Assembly: GCA_029248825.1 (NCBI GenBank)
Contig: JAQWIP010000167.1
Span: 1-12,717 of the forward strand
DNA length: 12,717 nucleotides
From: Alphaproteobacteria bacterium
Lineage (GTDB): Bacteria; Pseudomonadota; Alphaproteobacteria; RS24
Reading direction: 5' to 3'
A program made the position numbers and the translations under genes. Below the pieces are notes generated by a model, which worked only from the letters and a program-made list of their open reading frames with translations, searched no databases and was not told the DNA's origin. This document shows, piece by piece, positions 6,228-12,717 of the stretch (positions within the stretch are counted from its first letter, which is position 1; the number at the start of each line of letters is the position of its first letter).

Positions 6228-7708
6228 TGAGCGATACCCAACGCCTTCGCTATGTCCATCCCAATGGCCCCATCGTCGAAGAAATCGATTGGGTGGATAG
6301 CGAGGCGGCGTTTCTGCCCTATGGCGACGAAGCGGGCGCGCTTTGGCTCGATAGTAGCGACACCGATCATCATAGCGCGCGATATAGTTTCATCGCCCGC
6401 GCGCCCTATACCACATTGAGCGTGCAGGCTTGGCAAGCGCGCGACGGGTTTCATGCGCTCGACGGCCAGCTCCGCCAATGGGAAAATCTATGGCAAGGTT
6501 TGCCCCCCGAAATAGACGCCATATTGCCGCCCTTTCGCGGCGGGGCGGCGGGTCTCTTTGGTTATGATTTGGCCTATGGGCTAGAAGATTTACCGCCCAA
6601 TGAAGCGCCATTTGCGGTCGATGAGCTGCGCGTGCCAGCCATGGTGCAAGGGCTATACGCCACGGTTTTGGCGTTTGACCATGTGGCGCGGCGGGTTTTT
6701 ATTCTTGCCACAGGCCTGCCCGAAACCAATGCCGCCGCGCGTAGCGATGCCGCCGGTGCCGCGATTGAGCAATGGAAAAAGAACCTAACTGGTGCCCCAA
6801 GCGGCGCCCTGCCCGCGCCGCCGCCAGCCCCCGATTTGGGCGCGCCGCTGGTTAGCAATTTTTCCGCCCCGCAATATCAAGAAAGCGTGGCGGCCACAGT
6901 CGCGTCGATTTTAAACGGCGATATTTTCCAAGCCAATTTGGCGCAATGTTTTGACGCCACGCTGAACGCCAAAGATACGGCGTTGGATTATTATCGTCGC
7001 CTGCGCCGCGAGAGCCCGGCGCCCTTTGCCGCATTTGCCCGCTTTGAGGGTTTCGCGCTGGCTTCGGCCTCGCCCGAGCGGTTTTTGCGGGCGGAAAAAG
7101 GTGCCATCGAAAGCCGCCCCATCAAAGGCACTGAACCGCGCGGCAGCACCCCCGAGGAAGATAAAGCCATCGCCGAGCGGCTGTTGGCCAGCGAAAAAAA
7201 CCACGCCGAAAACGTGATGATTGTCGATTTGCTACGCAATGATTTGGCCAAATCCTGCGCCGACCATTCGGTGAAAGTGCCAGAATTATGCGTGCTGGAA
7301 AGCTTTTCCAACGTGCATCATTTGGTCTCCACCGTGCGCGGCACCCTGGCGCCCGGCAAGACGCCTTTGGATGCGTTGAAAGCCAGTTTCCCGGGCGGCT
7401 CCATCACCGGCGCGCCGAAAATTCGGGCGATGGAAATCATCGCCCAAAGCGAAAGCTGCCGACGCGGGCCCAGCTATGGCAGCCTCGGCTATATTGGTTT
7501 CGACGGGCGGATGGACAGCAATATTATTATCCGCACGGCGATTGTCAAAGACCGCGCCATTCGGTTTCATGCAGGCGGGGGCATTGTGGCCGATAGCCAG
7601 CCCGAGGCCGAATATATCGAGACTTTGAATAAAGCGCGCGGCCTGATGGCGGCGCTTGGCGTGCAACCGCAAGCGATATCCAAGACACGGGAGGCGGCGC
7701 GCCGATGA
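6227..7708 (+). CDS. pabB: Aminodeoxychorismate synthase component I
   Basis: Aminates chorismate to 4-amino-4-deoxychorismate using ammonia from PabA, the first step to p-aminobenzoate and folate. 493 residues: an N-terminal TrpE/PabB domain (1-200, with RYSFIARAP and GGAAGLFGYDLAY), a Pro-rich link at 191-207, and a chorismate-binding domain. Motifs are NGDIFQANLAQ (230-240), SRPIKGTEPRG (296-306), ENVMIVDLLRNDL (328-340), FPGGSITGAPKIRAMEI (388-404) and GGGIVADSQPEAEY (450-463). Lys300 in PIKGT is diagnostic of PabB, since anthranilate synthase TrpE has Ala there. An in-frame ATG at 6092 would add 45 residues inside the cupin gene. ATG 6227 is preferred for its AAGG (6214-6217) and TAATG overlap, and it leaves a normal PabB N-terminus. 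The stop overlaps pabA by 4 nt. Confidence 0.96.
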   Translation: MSDTQRLRYVHPNGPIVEEIDWVDSEAAFLPYGDEAGALWLDSSDTDHHSARYSFIARAPYTTLSVQAWQARDGFHALDGQLRQWENLWQGLPPEIDAILPPFRGGAAGLFGYDLAYGLEDLPPNEAPFAVDELRVPAMVQGLYATVLAFDHVARRVFILATGLPETNAAARSDAAGAAIEQWKKNLTGAPSGALPAPPPAPDLGAPLVSNFSAPQYQESVAATVASILNGDIFQANLAQCFDATLNAKDTALDYYRRLRRESPAPFAAFARFEGFALASASPERFLRAEKGAIESRPIKGTEPRGSTPEEDKAIAERLLASEKNHAENVMIVDLLRNDLAKSCADHSVKVPELCVLESFSNVHHLVSTVRGTLAPGKTPLDALKASFPGGSITGAPKIRAMEIIAQSESCRRGPSYGSLGYIGFDGRMDSNIIIRTAIVKDRAIRFHAGGGIVADSQPEAEYIETLNKARGLMAALGVQPQAISKTREAARR

Positions 7709-8286
7709 TTGTTGTCATCGACCATTTCGACAGTTTCGTTGAAACCTTAGCGCGCTATGTGCGCGAGGCGGGGCATGAGACTTTGGTGATGCGCCAAAGT
7801 GTCAGCGTCGAAGATGTGCTGGCGGTGACCCCGAGCGCGGTGATTTTATCTCCGGGCCCCGGCGGGCCAGCCACCACAGGCGTTACGCTAGACTTGCTGG
7901 CTGCCTTGCCCGACACCACGCCGGTGCTGGGCATTTGCCTTGGTCACCAAACTTTGGCGGCGCATTTGGGCACGAGCATCGGCAAAGCCCAAGAGCCGCG
8001 CCACGGCAAACCATCCGAGCTTACCCATAGTGGCCATTGGTTGTTCGACGGTATTGAAAGCCCGTTTCAGGCGGGGCGATATCACGCGCTGATTGTCGAA
8101 CAAGTGCCGCAAGATTGCCAGCCGATTGCCAGCAGCCAAGGCGGCGAGATTATGGGATTTGCGCATAAGACGCGCCCGCTTTATGGCCTGCAATTTCATC
8201 CAGAATCGATTCTAACGCCGCAAGGGCGCCCCATGCTGGAGAATTTTTTACACCACCTACCCAACCAAAAGGCGGATGCGGCATGA
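7705..8286 (+). CDS. pabA: Aminodeoxychorismate synthase component II (glutamine amidotransferase)
   Basis: 193-residue class I glutamine amidotransferase that releases ammonia from glutamine for PabB. The oxyanion motif LSPGPGGP is at 48-55. The triad is Cys78 in GICLGHQ, with His165 and Glu167 in QFHPES. The GICLGHQ motif is shared with TrpG, and the protein alone cannot exclude use by anthranilate synthase as well. The operon position between pabB and pabC argues for PabA, with a dual role possible. The ATG overlaps the pabB TGA, and the TGA overlaps the pabC ATG, both as ATGA, so synthesis of the two synthase subunits is likely balanced by coupling. Confidence 0.94.
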   Translation: MIVVIDHFDSFVETLARYVREAGHETLVMRQSVSVEDVLAVTPSAVILSPGPGGPATTGVTLDLLAALPDTTPVLGICLGHQTLAAHLGTSIGKAQEPRHGKPSELTHSGHWLFDGIESPFQAGRYHALIVEQVPQDCQPIASSQGGEIMGFAHKTRPLYGLQFHPESILTPQGRPMLENFLHHLPNQKADAA

Positions 8287-9107
8287 CACAAGTTTGGGTG
8301 AACGGCGAAAGGAAGCCCGCCGAGACAGCGCTTTCCGCCCAAGACCGAGGCTTGCTTTTGGGCGAAGCTGTGTTTGAAACCCTGCTGATGAAAAACGCCG
8401 TGCCGCAATTCTGGGACGCGCATCTGGCTCGCCTGCAAGCCGCCAGCAAAGCCTTTCACCTGCCGATGCCCTATTCGCCAGATACCCTGAAACAGGGGGT
8501 TTTGGATTTGTTAAAACACCCTGCGCCGAGCCAAGACCGCAGCCTTTTGCGTATCACCCTCACGGGCGGCAGCGGCGGGCGTGGCTTGGTGGCGCAAGAG
8601 GCCAGCCCCCCCACTTGCCTGATGCAAATCAGCGCCGCGCCCCAACGCCGCGATAGTTTGCGCCTTTGGGTCAGCGACCAACTTCGCCTCGCCACGCCAA
8701 ACCCGCATAAGACCAATGCCTATCTGGATAATATTATGGCGCGCCGCCAAGCCCTGGCGGCGGGGGCGGAGGAAGCCATATTGCTCAACCAATATGGCCG
8801 CGTGGCCAGTTGCGCGGCGGGTAATTTATTTGTCCAGCTTGGCAAGCAATGGATAACCCCGCCCGAAAGCGAAGGTGCTTTGGCTGGCATTATGCGCGCT
8901 CAGCTCATCGAGATGGCGCCTGCGGTCGGTTTGGATATTGTCGAGGGGTTGGTCGACACTGATTTGCTGGCTCGCGCCGATGGGCTATTGGTCACCAATA
9001 GCGTGAATGAGATTGTCGCCGCCAGCCTATCGGGCGCGGTCAGCGACAGCCAAAAAAAACAGGGCCACGCGTTATGCGAAGCCCTGCCTCAAATCTCAAA
9101 ATTTTAA
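8283..9107 (+). CDS. pabC: Probable 4-amino-4-deoxychorismate lyase (class IV aminotransferase fold)
   Basis: 274-residue fold type IV PLP enzyme, cytoplasmic. It is expected to eliminate pyruvate from aminodeoxychorismate to give p-aminobenzoate. Family features include VWVNGE and LSAQDRGLLLGEAVFETL at the N-terminus, a conserved Arg in the RLQAASKAFHLP helix, the PLP lysine Lys143 in PHKTNAYLDNI, and AEEAILLNQYGRVASCAAGNLFV (162-184). In that last segment the usual Glu after V-A is Ser, a known type of variation among lyases as opposed to branched-chain aminotransferases. The C-terminus has LLVTNSVNEIVA. The context right after pabB and pabA strongly favours PabC over D-amino acid or branched-chain aminotransferase. 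Last gene of the chain, it ends 5 nt before the convergent rpmF stop with no terminator hairpin between them. Confidence 0.9.
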   Translation: MTQVWVNGERKPAETALSAQDRGLLLGEAVFETLLMKNAVPQFWDAHLARLQAASKAFHLPMPYSPDTLKQGVLDLLKHPAPSQDRSLLRITLTGGSGGRGLVAQEASPPTCLMQISAAPQRRDSLRLWVSDQLRLATPNPHKTNAYLDNIMARRQALAAGAEEAILLNQYGRVASCAAGNLFVQLGKQWITPPESEGALAGIMRAQLIEMAPAVGLDIVEGLVDTDLLARADGLLVTNSVNEIVAASLSGAVSDSQKKQGHALCEALPQISKF

Positions 9108-9112
9108 ACCGC

Positions 9113-9292
9113 TTAGTCTTTCGGCGTCATCACCTGACGACCGCGATACATGCCGCTTTTCAAATCGACATGATGCGGACGGTGCAGCTCACCGCTGTCC
9201 GGGTTTTCAATGTAAGTCGGACGCGACAGCGCATCTGCAGAGCGGCGCATGCCGCGCTTGGAAGGTGTCGTTTTTCGTTTTGGAACGGCCAT
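9113..9292 (-). CDS. rpmF: 50S ribosomal protein L32
   Basis: A 59-codon gene read directly from the minus strand. The product begins MAVPKRKTTPSKRGMRRSAD, the signature N-terminus of L32, has ENPDSGELHRPHHVD in the middle, and ends RQVMTPKD. It is a component of the large ribosomal subunit. It contains no cysteine, so it is the zinc-independent form usual in proteobacteria. An ideal Shine-Dalgarno, AAGGAG (9305-9300), lies 7 nt before the ATG. In many bacteria rpmF sits with plsX-fabH; that neighbourhood is absent here, as I recall is common in alphaproteobacteria. It appears to be transcribed alone from its own promoter. Confidence 0.97.
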   Translation of the reverse strand: MAVPKRKTTPSKRGMRRSADALSRPTYIENPDSGELHRPHHVDLKSGMYRGRQVMTPKD

Positions 9293-9322
9293 GGCTCGTC
9301 TCCTTCATAAATCTCTCAGTGA

Positions 9323-9356
9323 GGCGTTATATACGCCACAAACTCGCGCCCGTCTA
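9323..9356 (-). promoter_or_regulatory. Probable rpmF promoter with a palindromic -10 region
   Basis: On the minus strand TAGACG (9356-9351) and TATATA (9333-9328) are 17 nt apart. The -10 is the centre of a perfect short palindrome, GGCGT-TATAT-ACGCC at 9323-9337. Transcription would start near 9321, giving a leader of about 30 nt. The palindrome is visible; a regulator binding it is speculation. Confidence 0.45.
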
Positions 9357-9387
9357 GCGCAAATACATAAACCCTGTGGAGGGGGCT

Positions 9388-10491
9388 CTAAGGCTTGGAA
9401 ACCCGCCAAATCTTGCCATTCTCGCCTTCCGACAAAATATACAAAGCACCATCGGGGCCGCTGCGAATATCGCGCAAACGAGCGCCAATCTCTGCGAACA
9501 TAGTTTGCGTGCCTTGCACTTTGGCGCCGTCCATATCGACCCGCACCGCATAGTTAAACACCAAGGAGGTAACAAAAATATCGCCCTGCCAATCTTCAAA
9601 CTGGCTGCCGCGATAAAGGCTCATGCCCGAGGCGGCAATCGAAGGCGTCCATTGGTGCAAAGGCTGCGTCGTGCCTTCATATTCTGTGTAAGGCGTAATC
9701 CGCGCGCCCGAATAATCAATGCCATAGGAGGCAATCGGCCAGCCATAATTTTGGCCAGGCTGAATGAGGTTCAACTCATCGCCACCGCGCGGGCCATGTT
9801 CGGTCGCATAAATATTGCGGCTGGGCGCGTCATATATAATCGATTGCGGATTGCGATGACCATAGCTGTAAATCTCTGGTTGGGCTTGCTCGTCGGTGGC
9901 AAAAGGATTGTCACTTGGCACTTTGCCATTATCCGTCACGCGCACAATCGAGCCGAAATGATTGCCTGTGTTTTGCGCCTGTTCGCGCAAATCAAAGCCA
10001 TCGCCCACGGTAATCAGCAGGCTGTTATCGGGCATAAAGGCCATGCGCGCGCCATAATGCACCAGACCGTTTTTCTTCGGCGCGGCTTCAAACACCGTGC
10101 TGACATCTTCGAGCGCCGTACCGGTAAAGCGGCCACGCACCACGCGCAAGGCGCTGGCTTGCGATGTGCCAACGGAAAGCGACAGATAGACCATTTGATT
10201 GGTTTTAAACTCAGGGTGGAGAACCACATCCATCAGCCCTCCTTGGCCGCCATAAAGGCTTTCCGGCACGCCCTGAACGGGAGCGGCAACTAATTTACCA
10301 TTGCGAATAACCCGCAACCGACCCGGCAACTCCGTAACCAGCAAATCGCCATTGGGCAAAAATGCCAAAGACCACGGCGTGTCTAATCCATCCACAAGCT
10401 CATCCAGCTGATAGTCCACCGCCTTGGCGGGCGCTCCAAAGCTGATGGCCAATAGCAAACCCAGTACAAAAGCCTGTCGTGTTGCACGCAT
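9388..10491 (-). CDS. Exported PQQ-dependent aldose sugar dehydrogenase (YliI/Asd type)
   Basis: 367 residues. A signal peptide is clear: MRAT followed by a hydrophobic stretch and AKA, with likely cleavage after residue 24, so the enzyme should be periplasmic. The rest is a six-bladed beta-propeller of the soluble glucose/sorbosone dehydrogenase family. Motifs are LDTPWSLAFLPNGDLLVTE (36-54), GGQGGLMDVVLHPEF (81-95), HYGARM with the presumed catalytic base His145, YGHRNPQ with Arg213, EHGPRGGDELN (231-241) and GQNYGWP (246-252). These place PQQ and calcium in related enzymes. It would oxidise aldoses to lactones. No pqq genes are present here, so PQQ is either made elsewhere or taken up. The start has GAGGAG 8 nt upstream (10505-10500). 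Family firm; substrate unknown. Confidence 0.92.
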   Translation of the reverse strand: MRATRQAFVLGLLLAISFGAPAKAVDYQLDELVDGLDTPWSLAFLPNGDLLVTELPGRLRVIRNGKLVAAPVQGVPESLYGGQGGLMDVVLHPEFKTNQMVYLSLSVGTSQASALRVVRGRFTGTALEDVSTVFEAAPKKNGLVHYGARMAFMPDNSLLITVGDGFDLREQAQNTGNHFGSIVRVTDNGKVPSDNPFATDEQAQPEIYSYGHRNPQSIIYDAPSRNIYATEHGPRGGDELNLIQPGQNYGWPIASYGIDYSGARITPYTEYEGTTQPLHQWTPSIAASGMSLYRGSQFEDWQGDIFVTSLVFNYAVRVDMDGAKVQGTQTMFAEIGARLRDIRSGPDGALYILSEGENGKIWRVSKP

Positions 10492-10517
10492 GTCGATCTC
10501 TCCTCGTTTCTTCCTGC

Positions 10518-10569
10518 ACTATATTGGCTTTAGCGACAGTTGCAATATAGGCGTCGCCTCCTCTATAAA
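10518..10569. promoter_or_regulatory. Divergent symmetric promoter region, dehydrogenase and membrane protein
   Basis: A perfect 8-bp inverted repeat, CTATATTG (10519-10526) and CAATATAG (10543-10550), is separated by 16 nt. Minus strand: TTGCAA (10545-10540), 16 nt, TATAGT (10523-10518). Plus strand: either TTGGCT (10524-10529), 16 nt, TATAGG (10546-10551), or TTGCAA (10540-10545), 18 nt, TATAAA (10564-10569). TTGCAA is self-complementary, so it could be the -35 for both directions. Leaders would be about 20 nt leftward and 20-40 nt rightward. Confidence 0.5.
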
Positions 10570-10596
10570 GAAAACAGACTTTAAGGAGAAGTGGTA

Positions 10597-11055
10597 ATGG
10601 GAAAATTCCTACCAACAAAAGCACAATGGCTTGGCTTTCTAGCAGGCTTGCTGGTGCTGAACATTATAGGCGCTGTGGTTTCGACCCAGTATAATCTCGG
10701 CCATCTTCTGGCGTTAGGCGTGGATATTTCCTTCGGCACGCGCCTCTCCACCACGTTTCACGATATTTATAAAATGCAGCCTCTGTTCGGCGTGATTTTC
10801 GGCGTCGGGTTTTCCATCGCCATGGTGGTCGCCACGGTGATTGCCAAATGGGTCAAAATTCTGCCCAATCTGGTTTTCGCCATCGCCGGATTTGCTTCCA
10901 TGCTGGTCACTTTGGTTTCGCTGACCGCAGCTTTTCAAATCACCGCCATTGGCGCCGCGCGCGAATGGGACGGCTTTATTAGCCTGTGCTTGGTCGGCGC
11001 TTTGGCGGGCTATGCTTATTGCGCGGTTTGCGCGCGCCTAACCGCGAAAGCTTAA
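10597..11055 (+). CDS. Small four-helix membrane protein, function unknown
   Basis: 152 residues with four predicted membrane segments: about 10-30 (LGFLAGLLVLNIIGAVV), 64-85 (LFGVIFGVGFSIAMVVATVIA), 91-115 (LPNLVFAIAGFASMLVTLVSL) and 125-148. Segments 1 and 2 are joined by a soluble loop of about 35 residues containing TRLSTTFHDIYKMQP. No catalytic or metal-binding motif is visible. An in-frame GTG at 10591 would add two residues, but ATG 10597 is preferred because AAGGAG (10583-10588) is 8 nt before it. Divergent from the periplasmic dehydrogenase with shared promoter DNA, it could be co-regulated with it, but nothing in the sequence shows a functional link. I do not recognise the family. 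Confidence 0.82.
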   Translation: MGKFLPTKAQWLGFLAGLLVLNIIGAVVSTQYNLGHLLALGVDISFGTRLSTTFHDIYKMQPLFGVIFGVGFSIAMVVATVIAKWVKILPNLVFAIAGFASMLVTLVSLTAAFQITAIGAAREWDGFISLCLVGALAGYAYCAVCARLTAKA

Positions 11056-11080
11056 CCTCTTAACACGAGCCTCTAAAAAT

Positions 11081-11118
11081 AAGGGCCGCGCTTTCTCTCG
11101 AAAACGCGGCCCTTTTTT
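11081..11118. terminator. Bidirectional intrinsic terminator
   Basis: A perfect 10-bp stem, AAGGGCCGCG (11081-11090) with CGCGGCCCTT (11105-11114), encloses a 14-nt loop. On the plus strand the stem and following bases give six consecutive T (11113-11118), and on the minus strand the stem is followed by TTATTTTT-like sequence. It lies between convergent genes, 26 nt past the membrane protein stop and 22 nt past the glcB stop, so it can serve both. Confidence 0.9.
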
Positions 11119-11139
11119 GTTCTCAAAACCCTTATGGAT

Positions 11140-12717
11140 TTATTGCGCGGCTTTATATTCCAAGCGACGCGCGTGCAACAATGGCTCTGTGTAGCCACTT
11201 GGTTGCGCCCGACCCGCAAACACTAAATCGCAAGCCGCCGCATAGGCGATGGAGCTATCTAGCTTATCGGCCATTGGTGTGTAATCGGCATCGCCTGCGT
11301 TTTGCGTGTCCACCACGGCGGCCATACGCGCCATGGTTTCGCGCACTTGCTCTTCCGTGCAAATGCCGTGATGCAGCCAATTGGCAATGTGCTGGCTGGA
11401 GATGCGCAAAGTCGCGCGGTCTTCCATCAGGCCGACGTTATGAATGTCTGGCACTTTCGAGCAGCCCACGCCTTGGTCAATCCAGCGCACCACATAGCCC
11501 AAAATGCCTTGCGCATTATTGTCCAGCTCTTGCTGCACATCCTCTGGCGACCACTGCGGATGGGTTTCCACAGGCATCGACAAAATCGTGTCGAGGGACG
11601 CCCGCGTGCGCGACTTCAATTGGTTCTGCACCGCTTCCACATCGACCGAATGATAATGCATGGCGTGCAAAGTCGCCGCCGTTGGCGATGGCGCCCAAGC
11701 GCAATCGGCACCGGCTTTGGGTTGGCCAATTTTTTGTTCCAACATAGCCGCCATTAAATCTGGCATGGCCCACATGCCTTTGCCAATTTGCGCGCGCCCT
11801 TGCAGACCACAAGCCAAACCAATATCGACATTCCAATCTTCATAAGTGGTCAGCCAGCCAGAAGTCTTCATATCGGCTTTGCGGATCATAGGGCCCATTT
11901 CCATCGACGTATGAATTTCATCGCCTGTGCGGTCGAGGAAGCCTGTGTTGATGAAAATCACCCGCGCTTTAGCCGCGCGGATACATTCTTTTAAGTTCAC
12001 CGTCGTGCGGCGTTCTTCGTCCATAATGCCCATTTTCATGGTATTGGCCGGCAAGCCCAAAGCGGCTTCTACCGAGCTAAACAAAGCATCGGTCAGCGCC
12101 ACTTCTTCGGGGCCGTGCATTTTCGGCTTCACGATATAGACCGAACCATGCGGGCTGTTTTTTAAACTCGCATCGGCTTTATGGAGGTCATGCTTGGCTA
12201 AGAGACCGGTCATGACCGCATCCATAATGCCTTCGGGAATTTCATCGCCACGGTCATCCAAAATCGCTGGATTGCTCATCAGATGGCCGACATTGCGCAC
12301 CAGCATCAAAGACAGACCCGGCAAGGTAAGCGTCGAACCATCGGGTGCGATGTAATCGCGATTTGGGTTGAGCGCGCGGGTAATGGTTTTGCCGCCCTTG
12401 CTCATTTCCACTTTCAAGTCGCGGCGCAGCAAACCCAGCAGATTGCGATAGGCTTCGGTTTTATCTTCCGCATCCACGGCCGCAACCGAATCTTCGCAAT
12501 CCATAATCGTCGTGACAGCGCTTTCCATAAACACATCGGCGACATGGGCTGCATCGTCTTTGCCGATATTATGGCTCGCATCGATCCAAATCTCGGCGTG
12601 TAAATCATTGTTTTTCAGCAAAATCGATTCTGGCGCATCGCCGTTGCCGCGCGAGCCAACAAATTTCTCGGGGCTTTGCAAAGCCGCTTCGCCGCCGGCA
12701 TGGGCCGCGACCAACGC
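11140..12717 (-). CDS. glcB: Malate synthase G, N-terminus beyond right edge
   Basis: Partial: 525 residues open to the right edge. E. coli GlcB has 723, so about 200 N-terminal residues are missing. It condenses glyoxylate with acetyl-CoA to give malate, in the glyoxylate and glycolate pathways. Motifs (fragment numbering) are TTIMDCEDSVAAVDAEDK (about 69-86), LMLVRNVGHLM with the active-site Arg near 141, GIMDEERRT near 230-238 and GFLDRTGDEIHTSME near 259-273, which carry the Mg-binding Glu and Asp, then RAQIGKGMWAMPDLM, and GVGCSKVPDI followed by MEDRATLRISSQH, where the Asp (about 433) matches the catalytic base. The G isoform is indicated by these motifs and by the length. The gene ends at TAG-free TAA 11142-11140 before the shared terminator. 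No aceA or glc gene is visible beside it. Confidence 0.95.
   Translation of the reverse strand, partial: ALVAAHAGGEAALQSPEKFVGSRGNGDAPESILLKNNDLHAEIWIDASHNIGKDDAAHVADVFMESAVTTIMDCEDSVAAVDAEDKTEAYRNLLGLLRRDLKVEMSKGGKTITRALNPNRDYIAPDGSTLTLPGLSLMLVRNVGHLMSNPAILDDRGDEIPEGIMDAVMTGLLAKHDLHKADASLKNSPHGSVYIVKPKMHGPEEVALTDALFSSVEAALGLPANTMKMGIMDEERRTTVNLKECIRAAKARVIFINTGFLDRTGDEIHTSMEMGPMIRKADMKTSGWLTTYEDWNVDIGLACGLQGRAQIGKGMWAMPDLMAAMLEQKIGQPKAGADCAWAPSPTAATLHAMHYHSVDVEAVQNQLKSRTRASLDTILSMPVETHPQWSPEDVQQELDNNAQGILGYVVRWIDQGVGCSKVPDIHNVGLMEDRATLRISSQHIANWLHHGICTEEQVRETMARMAAVVDTQNAGDADYTPMADKLDSSIAYAAACDLVFAGRAQPSGYTEPLLHARRLEYKAAQ

Noticed and set aside
9372..9383. Small hairpin CCCT/AGGG just after the dehydrogenase stop, followed on the minus strand by a T-rich stretch.
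   Set aside because: The stem is only four base pairs and the T run is interrupted, too weak to call a terminator.
9376..10293. A 305-codon open frame on the plus strand.
   Set aside because: It lies wholly opposite the PQQ dehydrogenase gene, has low-complexity Arg/Ala/His-rich composition and no ribosome binding site, and reads as an antisense shadow of a GC-rich gene.
1..12717. Search for a mobile element, CRISPR array, toxin-antitoxin pair, defence cluster or biosynthetic gene cluster.
   Set aside because: No direct-repeat arrays, transposase or integrase motifs, or composition breaks were seen. Nearly all the DNA is accounted for by housekeeping or recognisable metabolic genes.

Overview
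The window looks like core-metabolism chromosome from an alphaproteobacterium with moderately high G+C. The basis is the gene content and order: a chorismate mutase / HisC-like aminotransferase / TyrA cluster divergent from metX-metW, followed by a methyltransferase gene and gloB, then a complete pab set, a cysteine-free ribosomal protein L32, and malate synthase G. No genus can be supported. There are no tRNA or rRNA genes, CRISPR arrays, insertion sequences, phage genes or islands of different base composition, and no gene-free stretch longer than about 120 bases.

Left part (1-2233, minus strand): a tightly coupled aromatic amino acid operon transcribed leftward, in the order chorismate mutase, HisC-like aminotransferase, prephenate/arogenate dehydrogenase. 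The last gene runs off the left edge. A 110-bp divergent region (2234-2342) separates it from metX-metW (2343-4141, plus strand), which serve the first committed step of methionine synthesis. metX carries an in-frame TAA at 2991-2993 that splits its catalytic triad. This is the clearest anomaly in the window.

Middle (4145-9107): a class I SAM methyltransferase gene (minus) converges on metW with a 3-nt gap and diverges from gloB. From gloB rightward, five plus-strand genes are chained by TAATG or ATGA overlaps: gloB (glyoxalase II), a degenerate cupin, pabB, pabA and pabC. Together pabB, pabA and pabC encode the whole route from chorismate to p-aminobenzoate for folate. Two branches that consume chorismate, aromatic amino acids and pABA, therefore lie in one window.

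Right part (9113-12717): rpmF (minus) converges on pabC with a 5-nt gap and was too short to stand out as a long ORF. Next comes an exported PQQ-dependent aldose dehydrogenase gene (minus), divergent from a small four-helix membrane protein of unknown function (plus). A strong bidirectional hairpin terminator separates the latter from glcB (malate synthase G, minus), which runs off the right edge.

I found no convincing new multi-gene system. The points that deserve a second look are the metX nonsense codon with its possible restart site, the uncharacterised C-terminal half of the chorismate mutase, the gloB-cupin-pab linkage, and symmetric promoter or operator sequences in three intergenic regions.
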